Part shown: positions 22,092 to 29,113 of the stretch, piece after piece | Numbering within the stretch: the first letter of the stretch is position 1 | Layout of the letters: each line of letters begins with the position of its first letter | Assembly (NCBI GenBank): GCA_036380925.1 | Contig: DASVDW010000159.1 | Coordinates: forward strand, 1 to 32,570 | DNA from: JAICLV01 sp036380925 | GTDB taxonomy: Bacteria; Actinomycetota; Actinomycetes; Acidothermales; Acidothermaceae | Reading direction: 5' to 3' | Length of the DNA: 32,570 nt | The notes under the pieces: model-generated | Database searches by the model: none | The model's input: the letters and a program-made list of their open reading frames with translations, nothing else | What the model was told of the DNA's origin: nothing | Translations under genes and position numbers: made by a program

Positions 22092-23471
22092 ATGTCCATG
22101 GCTCGTAAGAGGCGGCAAGCGCTCATCGGCGCGGCCGTCGTGGCAGCCGTCGCGCTCGCCGGTTGCTCTTCGTCCACGGGGTCGTCGCCGCAGGCGTCTG
22201 ACACCGGCTCACCCACGTCGGCCGCTAGCTCGAACGCGTCGAGCCAGCCGTCCGCCGACAACACCCCGATCACGTTGACGATCGGCTTGTTCGGCACCTT
22301 CGGTTTCAAGGAAGCCGGCCTGTACGACGAGTACATGAAGCTCCACCCGAACATCACCATCAAGGAAGACGACGTCGAGCAGTCGGCCGACTATTGGACC
22401 GCTTTGCAGACCAAGTTGGCGGCCGGTAGCGGCGTTGACGACATCCAGGGCATCGAGATCGGCTTCGTCGCGGACGTCGTGGCAAACCACGCCGACCAGT
22501 TCGTCGACTTCAACAAGGCGCTCGGCGCCGACGCGCAGAAGGTCAAGGACTCGTTCTACGACTGGAAGTGGCAGATGGCGAGCACGCAGGATGGCAAGAC
22601 CCTTGGTCTTGGCACCGACGCCGGCCCCGAGGCGATGTGCTACCGCACCGACCTGTTCAAGGCCGCCGGCCTGCCGACGGACCGCGACACGCTCTCACAG
22701 CAGTGGTCGACGTGGGACGGCTTCCTCAAGCTCGGCAAGCAGTACGAGTCGTCGCCGACCAAGCCCAAGGGCAGCTCGTTCATCGACAACCCGGCGAGCA
22801 TCTTCGCCGCCGCGGTGTACCAGGGCAAAGAGGCCTACGACACGGCTGACGGCAAGCCCGACTACAAGAACAGCGATGGCGTGAAGACCGCGTGGCAGTA
22901 CGCTAGCCAGGCGGCGGCAGACGGCATCACCGCCGGTGTCGCGCAGTGGGGCGACGACTGGAACAAGGCCTTCGCCAACGGCACGTTCGCGACCATCTCC
23001 TGCCCGGCATGGATGCTCGGCTACATCACCGGCCAGGCCGGTGACGCGTACAAGGGCAAGTGGGACGTCGCGTCGCTGCCCGGCGGCGCCGCCAACTGGG
23101 GAGGCTCGTGGCTCGGCGTTCCCACCGCGTCGAAGCACCAGGCCGCGGCCGTGGCACTCGCGCAGTGGCTGACCGCGCCTGAGCAGCAGGTGAAGATGTT
23201 CACCTCGCAGGCGCACTTCCCGTCCAGCAAGACCGCCGCTGAGGACCCCGCCGTGGCCAGCGCCACGAGCGACTACTTCAACGGCGCCCCGATCGGCAAG
23301 ATCTTCGGTGACTCCGCGTCGAAGCTGCAGATGACGCCGATCGGTCCGTTCGACACCCAGATCCAGCAGGCGATCACGAACGCGCTTGTCACGATCGCGA
23401 CCAACAAGGTGAAGCCGGACGACGCGTGGAAGGCGGCGGTCAACGCTGCCGATCAGGCAGTCGGCGGCTGA
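22092..23471 (+). CDS. Sugar ABC transporter solute-binding lipoprotein (CebE-like)
   Basis: The 459-residue protein has a lipoprotein signal: basic MARKRRQ, a hydrophobic core, and the lipobox LAGC with Cys25 as the lipidated residue, then a Ser/Thr linker. The mature part is a family 1 extracellular solute-binding protein (LTIGLFGTFGFKEAGLYDEYMKLHPNITI; LGTDAGPEAMCYRTDLFKAAGLP; GKWDVASLPGGAANWGGSWLGV). It captures an oligosaccharide outside the membrane and delivers it to the two permeases. The adjacent GH1 beta-glucosidase and LacI repressor mirror the cebEFG-bglC-cebR arrangement of streptomycetes, so cellobiose or another beta-glucoside is the likely ligand. The ATPase gene is absent; such systems usually share MsiK encoded elsewhere. 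ATG 22098 is an alternative start. Confidence 0.9.
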   Translation: MSMARKRRQALIGAAVVAAVALAGCSSSTGSSPQASDTGSPTSAASSNASSQPSADNTPITLTIGLFGTFGFKEAGLYDEYMKLHPNITIKEDDVEQSADYWTALQTKLAAGSGVDDIQGIEIGFVADVVANHADQFVDFNKALGADAQKVKDSFYDWKWQMASTQDGKTLGLGTDAGPEAMCYRTDLFKAAGLPTDRDTLSQQWSTWDGFLKLGKQYESSPTKPKGSSFIDNPASIFAAAVYQGKEAYDTADGKPDYKNSDGVKTAWQYASQAAADGITAGVAQWGDDWNKAFANGTFATISCPAWMLGYITGQAGDAYKGKWDVASLPGGAANWGGSWLGVPTASKHQAAAVALAQWLTAPEQQVKMFTSQAHFPSSKTAAEDPAVASATSDYFNGAPIGKIFGDSASKLQMTPIGPFDTQIQQAITNALVTIATNKVKPDDAWKAAVNAADQAVGG

Positions 23472-23472
23472 C

Positions 23473-23488
23473 GCTCACCCCGGTGAGC
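23473..23488 (+). terminator. Short hairpin after the binding-protein gene
   Basis: GCTCAC and GTGAGC pair around a CCCG loop, 2 bases after the solute-binding protein stop. It precedes the larger hairpin at 23508-23546; together they could trim or partly stop the message. Confidence 0.5.
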
Positions 23489-23507
23489 AGCGCCAGATAG
23501 CCCGACA

Positions 23508-23546
23508 CGGGTGTGGGCGTGGAGTTCTCCTCCGCGCCCACACCCG
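23508..23546 (+). promoter_or_regulatory. 12-bp perfect hairpin between binding-protein and permease genes
   Basis: CGGGTGTGGGCG (23508-23519) is fully complementary to CGCCCACACCCG (23535-23546); the 15-base loop itself contains GGAG facing CTCC. Stable stem-loops here are a known way to make more binding protein than permease, by partial termination or by protecting the upstream mRNA end. The permease gene starts 80 bases further on. Confidence 0.75.
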
Positions 23547-23626
23547 CATCACAAGGAAAGCTAGGGTCCGGTTTACGGGCCCGTGACCTGGACCCGGCGA
23601 CGGGGCCAGCCGAAAAGGGTCGATTG

Positions 23627-24598
23627 ATGACCATCGCGAGTAGCACCGCCTCCCGCCAAGCCGAGGTCTTGCACGGCGCACCAGCCAGCAAGCGACGGCG
23701 CCGTCGGGCGCAGATGGGCAGCCGCGCCGGATATCTGTATGTGGCGCCATTCTTCGTGATCTTCGCGGCGATGGGGCTGTACCCCTTCATCTACACGGCG
23801 TGGGTTTCGCTCCATAAGGTCTCGCTGGCCAAACCCAACGTGATGACGTGGGTTGGGTTCACGAACTACTCGCATCTGTGGAGCAACCATTTCTTCCTGA
23901 ACGCGTTGAAGAACACGTTCACGATCGGTGTTATCTCCACGGTCCCGCAGTTGCTCATAGCGCTCGGCGTCGCGCACATGTTGAACTACACGATGCGATG
24001 GCGCACGTTCTTTCGGGTCGCGTTGATCTTGCCGTACGCCACGAGCGTCGCCGCCGCCACGCTGGTGTTCAACCAGATCTACAGCCGGCAGACCGGCCTG
24101 GCGAACTGGCTGTTCGGGCTGATCGGTGTCCACCACATCGACTGGCTCAACAACAAGTGGGCCGCGCAGATCGCCATCTCGACGATCGTCACTTGGCGAT
24201 GGGTCGGCTACAACGCGCTGATTTACCTCGCGGGCATGCAGGCGATCCCCGGCGATCTGTATGAGTCGGCGGTGATCGACGGCGCCTCTCGGTGGCAGCA
24301 GTTTCGATACGTCACCCTGCCGGGGCTGCGGCCGACGATTCTTTTCACCGTCATCATCTCGACGATCGGCGCGACCCAGCTCTTCGCGGAGCCGTTGCTG
24401 TATAACAACGGCACGCCGAACGGTGGCGGGCTCAACCAATTCCAGACGCTTGGCTTGCTCATGTATCAGCAAGGCTGGGCGAACAGGAACCTCGGATTGG
24501 CCGCGACGACCGCCTGGACGATCTTCTTGCTTATCGTCGTCCTCGTCGTGATCAACGTGTTCTTGATGCGACGAATCACCCACGAGAAGAGGGGCTGA
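23627..24598 (+). CDS. Sugar ABC transporter permease (CebF-like)
   Basis: The 323-residue inner-membrane permease has six hydrophobic segments following a basic N-terminus (KRRRRRAQM). The EAA loop that contacts the ATPase is MQAIPGDLYESAVIDGASRW then FRYVTLPGLRP. ATG 23627 follows an AAAGGG stretch; an open frame from 23513 includes the intergenic hairpin and is not credible as coding. It pairs with the second permease 5 bases downstream to form the channel. Confidence 0.92.
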   Translation: MTIASSTASRQAEVLHGAPASKRRRRRAQMGSRAGYLYVAPFFVIFAAMGLYPFIYTAWVSLHKVSLAKPNVMTWVGFTNYSHLWSNHFFLNALKNTFTIGVISTVPQLLIALGVAHMLNYTMRWRTFFRVALILPYATSVAAATLVFNQIYSRQTGLANWLFGLIGVHHIDWLNNKWAAQIAISTIVTWRWVGYNALIYLAGMQAIPGDLYESAVIDGASRWQQFRYVTLPGLRPTILFTVIISTIGATQLFAEPLLYNNGTPNGGGLNQFQTLGLLMYQQGWANRNLGLAATTAWTIFLLIVVLVVINVFLMRRITHEKRG

Positions 24599-24603
24599 GT
24601 CCA

Positions 24604-25491
24604 ATGGCGTCGATGACGACGACGGTCGCGGCTCCACGGCGGAGCCGGTACGCGCGCAGCCGGCGGGCGGGCGGCCAGCAGCGGGCCGGCAAGTTCACTT
24701 ACTTCTTGATCGCGATCATCACGCTGCTGTCGATCTTTCCGCTTTACTGGACGCTGGTCGCTGGTTCGCACACCAACGCCCAGATGGCGACCTCGCCGCC
24801 GCCGGTGATTCCAACCACCGACTTCTTCCACAACTTGTCGCTGGCCATGCAGCGTCAGGATCTGTGGCGGGCGCTGCTCAACAGCACGATCGTCGCGTCG
24901 GTGGTCGCTGTCAGCAATGTGCTGTTCTGCACGCTGGCGGGATTCGCGTTTGCAAAGCTGCGTTTTCGCGGTAGCAACATTTTGCTGATGCTCGTCGTCG
25001 GCACCTTGATGGTGCCGTTGCAGGTGGGCATCGTGCCGCTGTTCATGCTGGCGGCGAAGTACCACCTGATCGGTCACCTGCAGTCCGCGATCGCGCCGTA
25101 TCTAGTGTCCGCCTTCGGCGTCTTCCTGCTTCGTCAGTACCTGATTGCCGCGCTGCCCACCGAGTTGGTCGAGGCTGGCTGGGTCGACGGCGCGTCGACG
25201 TTCCGCATCTTCCGCTCGATCGTGCTGCCGATCGCCCGCCCCGCGATGGCGGTGCTGGCGATGTTCCAGTTCTTGATGGCGTGGAACGACTTCTTCTGGC
25301 CGATCCTTGTGCTCAACAACCGCAACCCCACGGTGCAGGTGGCGCTCAACGGAATGGGCACCGGTTACGTGCCGCAGACCGCTGTCATCATGGCCGCGAC
25401 GTTCTTCGTCACGTTGCCGGTGCTCGTCGCGTTCGGCTTTCTCGGTAAGCAAATCGTCGGAGGAATCATGCAAGGAGCGGTTAAGGGATGA
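24604..25491 (+). CDS. Sugar ABC transporter permease (CebG-like)
   Basis: The 295-residue permease is of the MalG type: basic N-terminus, six membrane helices, EAA loop ALPTELVEAGWVDGASTF then RIFRSIVLPIARP, and the C-terminal FLGKQIVGGIMQGAVKG typical of carbohydrate permeases. It starts 5 bases after the first permease. Its stop overlaps the beta-glucosidase start by 4 bases (ATGA), tying uptake to hydrolysis. Confidence 0.93.
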   Translation: MASMTTTVAAPRRSRYARSRRAGGQQRAGKFTYFLIAIITLLSIFPLYWTLVAGSHTNAQMATSPPPVIPTTDFFHNLSLAMQRQDLWRALLNSTIVASVVAVSNVLFCTLAGFAFAKLRFRGSNILLMLVVGTLMVPLQVGIVPLFMLAAKYHLIGHLQSAIAPYLVSAFGVFLLRQYLIAALPTELVEAGWVDGASTFRIFRSIVLPIARPAMAVLAMFQFLMAWNDFFWPILVLNNRNPTVQVALNGMGTGYVPQTAVIMAATFFVTLPVLVAFGFLGKQIVGGIMQGAVKG

Positions 25492-26936
25492 CGCAGATCG
25501 AAACACTCCAGGACGCCGAAGAGCGCGCCGCGATGGGGGGCCTCGCGTTTCCCGAACGCTTCGTGTGGGGCACTGCCACCGCGTCGTACCAAGTCGAAGG
25601 CGGGGTGGCGGAGGGTGGCCGCACGCCGTCGATTTGGGACACCTTCAGTCACACCCCTGGCAAGGTGTTCGGCGGCGACACCGGCGACGTGGCGGCCGAG
25701 CACTACCACCGCTACCGCGAAGACGTGGCGCTCATGTCGGAGCTTGGCGTCAACTCCTATCGCTTCTCCGTGTCGTGGTCGCGGGTCATCCCGACCGGCG
25801 TCGGTCCCCTCAACCAGGAGGGCGTCGACTTCTACTCGCGGCTCGTCGACGAGTTGCTCGGCCGCGGCATCACGCCGGCGTTGACGCTCTACCACTGGGA
25901 TCTTCCGCAGGAGCTTCAGGACGCCGGCGGATGGACTTCCCGGGAGACCGCGTACCGGTTCGCCGACTATGCCTCGGCGCTTGCCGGCGCCCTCGGCGAC
26001 CGGGTCGGACTTTGGACGACGCTCAACGAGCCGTGGTGCGCGGCGTTTCTCGGCTACGCCGCGGGCGTGCACGCGCCCGGCCACACCTCTGGCGCCGAGG
26101 CGCTCGCGGCGGTGCACCACCTGCTGTTGGGACACGGTCTGGCGATTCAGAGCCTGCGGTCAGCGCTGCCGACCTCCGCGCAGCTTGCGATCACGCTGAA
26201 TCCGGCGGTCGCCAGGCCGGCGACCGACAGCGTCGAGGACGCCCGAGCGGCGTCGAAGATCGACGGCCTGCAAAACCGCATCTGGTGGGATCCGCTGTTC
26301 GACGGCCGCTACCCCGACGACGTCCGCGCGTTCACGGCGGAGGTGAGCGACTGGAGTCACGTGCGCGACGGCGACTTGGAGATCATCTCCTCGCCCTTTG
26401 ACGTTCTCGGAGTCAACTACTACAACCCGGTGGTCGTGGCGCATTACGCGGGCACCGGCGTCCGCTCGCAGGCCGACGGCCATGGCGACGGCGCGGGGGA
26501 AACCTGGCCAGGTTGCCGCGACGTCCAGTTCATCGACCGGCCAGGGCGGCACACGGCGATGGGTTGGCCGGTCGACGCCAGCGGCCTGCGCGAGCTGCTC
26601 GGCCGGCTATGGCAGGCCTATCGCAAGCCGATGCTGATCACTGAGAACGGCGCCGCCTACGACGACCAGGTTTCGCCCGACGGTCGGATCCACGACGTCG
26701 AGCGCACGCAGTACATCCATGAGCACCTTGCCGCGGTTCACGACGCCATCACGGCCGGCGCCGACGTCCGGGGCTACTACCTGTGGTCATTGCTCGACAA
26801 CTTCGAATGGGCGTACGGCTATTCGAAGCGATTTGGCATCGTGCGGGTCGATTTCGAGAGCCAGCAGCGCACCGTCAAGGACAGCGGTCGCTTCTACTCA
26901 CGAGTTGTGCAGGCGAACGCGCTGCCCAACCCGTGA
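25488..26936 (+). CDS. GH1 beta-glucosidase (BglC-like)
   Basis: The 482-residue protein is a complete family 1 glycoside hydrolase. Acid/base Glu181 lies in TTLNEPW and nucleophile Glu386 in LITENGAA; the N-terminal FVWGTATASYQVEG, ALTLYHWDLPQ and C-terminal YYLWSLLDNFEWAYGY signatures are present. No signal peptide is seen, so it acts on imported disaccharides, releasing glucose from cellobiose or aryl beta-glucosides. ATG 25488 overlaps the permease stop, giving a four-gene operon with the transporter. Confidence 0.95.
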   Translation: MTQIETLQDAEERAAMGGLAFPERFVWGTATASYQVEGGVAEGGRTPSIWDTFSHTPGKVFGGDTGDVAAEHYHRYREDVALMSELGVNSYRFSVSWSRVIPTGVGPLNQEGVDFYSRLVDELLGRGITPALTLYHWDLPQELQDAGGWTSRETAYRFADYASALAGALGDRVGLWTTLNEPWCAAFLGYAAGVHAPGHTSGAEALAAVHHLLLGHGLAIQSLRSALPTSAQLAITLNPAVARPATDSVEDARAASKIDGLQNRIWWDPLFDGRYPDDVRAFTAEVSDWSHVRDGDLEIISSPFDVLGVNYYNPVVVAHYAGTGVRSQADGHGDGAGETWPGCRDVQFIDRPGRHTAMGWPVDASGLRELLGRLWQAYRKPMLITENGAAYDDQVSPDGRIHDVERTQYIHEHLAAVHDAITAGADVRGYYLWSLLDNFEWAYGYSKRFGIVRVDFESQQRTVKDSGRFYSRVVQANALPNP

Positions 26937-26939
26937 GGG

Positions 26940-26965
26940 GCTGACGACGCAAGCAACAGGTCAGC
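26940..26965. terminator. Weak hairpin between convergent glucosidase and repressor genes
   Basis: GCTGAC (26940-26945) pairs with GTCAGC (26960-26965) over a 14-base loop; the right arm covers the repressor's stop codon. It is the only dyad in this 24-base gap, and its strength is modest. Confidence 0.35.
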
Positions 26966-27992
26966 TTGAGTCGCGCACCACGAGCTCGGTCGGCACGATC
27001 AAAGAAGCCGGTCGCTTGCCCGGATCACGCAACTGCGTGAGGAGGAGCCGGGCAAGCGACCGGCCGATCTCCTCCATCGGCTGGCGCACGCTGGTCAGCT
27101 GCGGATCGGTGAGTTGTGCTGCATGTGAGTCATCGAACCCGACGACAGCGACGTCGTCCGGCACCTTGCGGCCCCTGGCGCGCAAGGCGCGCATCGCGCC
27201 AACAGCCATCAGATCGCTGGCCGCGAAAACTGCGTCGAGATCGGGGACCCGCTCAAGCAACTCGTGCATGGCCCGCTCGCCGCTGTCTTGGGTGAAGTCC
27301 CCGAGCGCGACCATCCGCCGCCAGGACTTCTTCGCGCCCGCGGGGAGGGCGTCGCGGAAGCCATCGAGACGGTCGACACCCGCGATCATGTCGGACGGGC
27401 CGCTGATCGTCGTGATCCGGGTGCGGCCGGTGGCGACGAGGTGTCGCACGGCCATCGCCGCGCCCGCTCGGTTGTCGGCGTCGACGTACGGCGCGTCGTC
27501 TCCAGCGAACGGCCGGCCGGACAGCACGACCGGCGCCTGGGTTCGTGTCAGTAAACGCAACAGCGGGTCTTGCTTGTGCAACGACATGAAGATCATGCCG
27601 TCGGCATGCCCGTTCATGATGTAACGCTCGATGCGGGTTATGTCGCCCTCGGCGCTGAGCAAGACAAACGCGTAATCGGTGCGAGCCAATTCCTCGTTGA
27701 TCCCGCGCACCGTGCCGGCGAAGAACGGCTCGGAGAACAGTCGCGATTCCGACTCGGAGACGATCAGCGCGATCGTGTCGGTGCGCCGGGTGACCAGCGA
27801 GCGGGCCGCGCGATTGGGCACATAGCCAAGTTCCTCAATGGCTTGCTCGACCGCCGCCCGCGCTTCGGCGGAGACGCGCGGGGATCCCGTCAGCACCCTG
27901 GAAACGGTCGTCTTCGACACGCCTGCGGCCGCGGCCACGGCCCAGACCGTCGGACGGCGCGCCGGTTGTTCGATGGACACGCTTGCTGGCAC
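26961..27992 (-). CDS. LacI-family repressor (CebR-like)
   Basis: The 343-residue regulator has a LacI helix-turn-helix at about 14-60 (WAVAAAAGVSKTTVSRVLTG, hinge region YVPNRAARSLVTRRT) and a periplasmic-binding-protein-like effector domain (GMIFMSLH, VVLSGRPFAG, YVDADNRAGA, DAVFAASDLMAVGAMRALR, VAVVGFDDS). It should bind dyads at the transporter promoter and release them when the imported sugar or a derivative binds. It converges on the glucosidase. GTG 27992 is taken; GTG 27980 is an alternative. Position and neighbours suggest CebR, though LacI specificity cannot be read from sequence. Confidence 0.9.
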   Translation of the reverse strand: MPASVSIEQPARRPTVWAVAAAAGVSKTTVSRVLTGSPRVSAEARAAVEQAIEELGYVPNRAARSLVTRRTDTIALIVSESESRLFSEPFFAGTVRGINEELARTDYAFVLLSAEGDITRIERYIMNGHADGMIFMSLHKQDPLLRLLTRTQAPVVLSGRPFAGDDAPYVDADNRAGAAMAVRHLVATGRTRITTISGPSDMIAGVDRLDGFRDALPAGAKKSWRRMVALGDFTQDSGERAMHELLERVPDLDAVFAASDLMAVGAMRALRARGRKVPDDVAVVGFDDSHAAQLTDPQLTSVRQPMEEIGRSLARLLLTQLRDPGKRPASLIVPTELVVRDSS

Positions 27993-28045
27993 CGTCTTTC
28001 ACTCGTTGGCGGTCGGCGTGACTGCCAACGACCATGATTCCACGT

Positions 28046-28064
28046 GTGGAACCGGTATTCCCAC
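28046..28064 (-). promoter_or_regulatory. Candidate operator upstream of the repressor gene
   Basis: On the minus strand this reads GTGGGAATACCGGTTCCAC, an imperfect dyad with outer GTGG arms. It shares the TGGGAA half-site with the two dyads before the transporter and lies about 55 bases upstream of the repressor start, consistent with autoregulation. Confidence 0.4.
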
Positions 28065-28075
28065 CCTTTCAGTGC

Positions 28076-29113
28076 TCAGCGCGCCATTGATTTCCTTGCC
28101 TGCCGGGCCATCTCACGGTCTTCGCGTGCCGCGATCACCAAGGTCCGGGCGGCCGCGCCGTCCGAGCTGATGTCGGTCAGCGCAGCGTCACCGCGCGCTG
28201 CGGCGTTCGCCTCGGCGTCGATGTCAATCCCCAGAAATCCAAGACCGGCTGCGGCGTCCAGCCGGATGCTCGCGGCGTTCTCGCCCACCCCACCCGTGAA
28301 GACGCAGATGTCGATTCCCCCGAGGCTGGCCGCCATCGCGGCGATCCCCTTGCGGAGCCGGTGAATGTAGACGGCGATCGCCAGCCGCGCGGCGTCGTCA
28401 GTGCGGTCGAGCAGCACGCGCATGTCGCCGGTGCCGGCCAGGCCGGTCAGCCCTGACCTTTCCTCAAGCGCTTGTGGCACGTCGACTTCGCGTTCCGACA
28501 GCCAGTTGATGAGGCCTGGGTCGATGTCGCCGGAGCGGGTGGCCATCACCAGCCCCTCGAGGGGTGTGAAGCCCATCGTTGTGTCGATCGAAACGCCGTC
28601 GAGCACAGCGCACAGTGAGGCGCCCGCGCCGAGATGGCAGGTGACCACCCGGCGCGCGTCGGGCGCGTGTTCATGAGCGAGTCGGCTTGCCCAGGCATGC
28701 GATAGACCGTGGAATCCGTAACGGCGGATTCCGTAGAGCTCATTCCATTCACGTGGGATCGCGTAAGTGTTGGCGGGCGCCGGAATTGTGGCGTGGAAGG
28801 CGGTGTCAAAGCAGGCCACATGAGTCGCGTTTGGCAGCCGCTTTGCGAACTCCTCGTACGCCTCGAGGGACTTCGGCTGATGGAGCGGCGCCAGTGGAGT
28901 CAGCGCGCGTAGGTCGTCGAGCACTGCCGCGTCAATGACGCACGCGTCTTGAAACTGCGCACCGCCATGGACGACGCGATGTGCGACCAGGCGAACGTCC
29001 GGCAGCTCGTCGGGGACGCTGTCCCATGACGCGCGCAACTCGTCGTCCGCGTTGAGCAGCCGCACTTTCAGGCTGCTCGATCCTGCGTTGACGATGAGAA
29101 CGTCGCTGTCCAT
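28076..29113 (-). CDS. ackA: Acetate kinase
   Basis: The 345-residue kinase converts acetyl phosphate and ADP to acetate and ATP. Blocks seen are VNAGSSSLKVRLL (residues 8-20), AHRVVHGG, CFDTAFH with the catalytic Asp, YGFHGLSHAW, HLGAGASL, GFTPLEGLVMATRSGDIDPG and CVFTGGVGENA. It is about 50 residues shorter than the E. coli-type enzyme, with missing loops, as in phosphoketolase-linked acetate kinases. ATG 29113 shares one base with the xfp stop codon (TAATG), so translation is coupled. Confidence 0.94.
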   Translation of the reverse strand: MDSDVLIVNAGSSSLKVRLLNADDELRASWDSVPDELPDVRLVAHRVVHGGAQFQDACVIDAAVLDDLRALTPLAPLHQPKSLEAYEEFAKRLPNATHVACFDTAFHATIPAPANTYAIPREWNELYGIRRYGFHGLSHAWASRLAHEHAPDARRVVTCHLGAGASLCAVLDGVSIDTTMGFTPLEGLVMATRSGDIDPGLINWLSEREVDVPQALEERSGLTGLAGTGDMRVLLDRTDDAARLAIAVYIHRLRKGIAAMAASLGGIDICVFTGGVGENAASIRLDAAAGLGFLGIDIDAEANAAARGDAALTDISSDGAAARTLVIAAREDREMARQARKSMAR

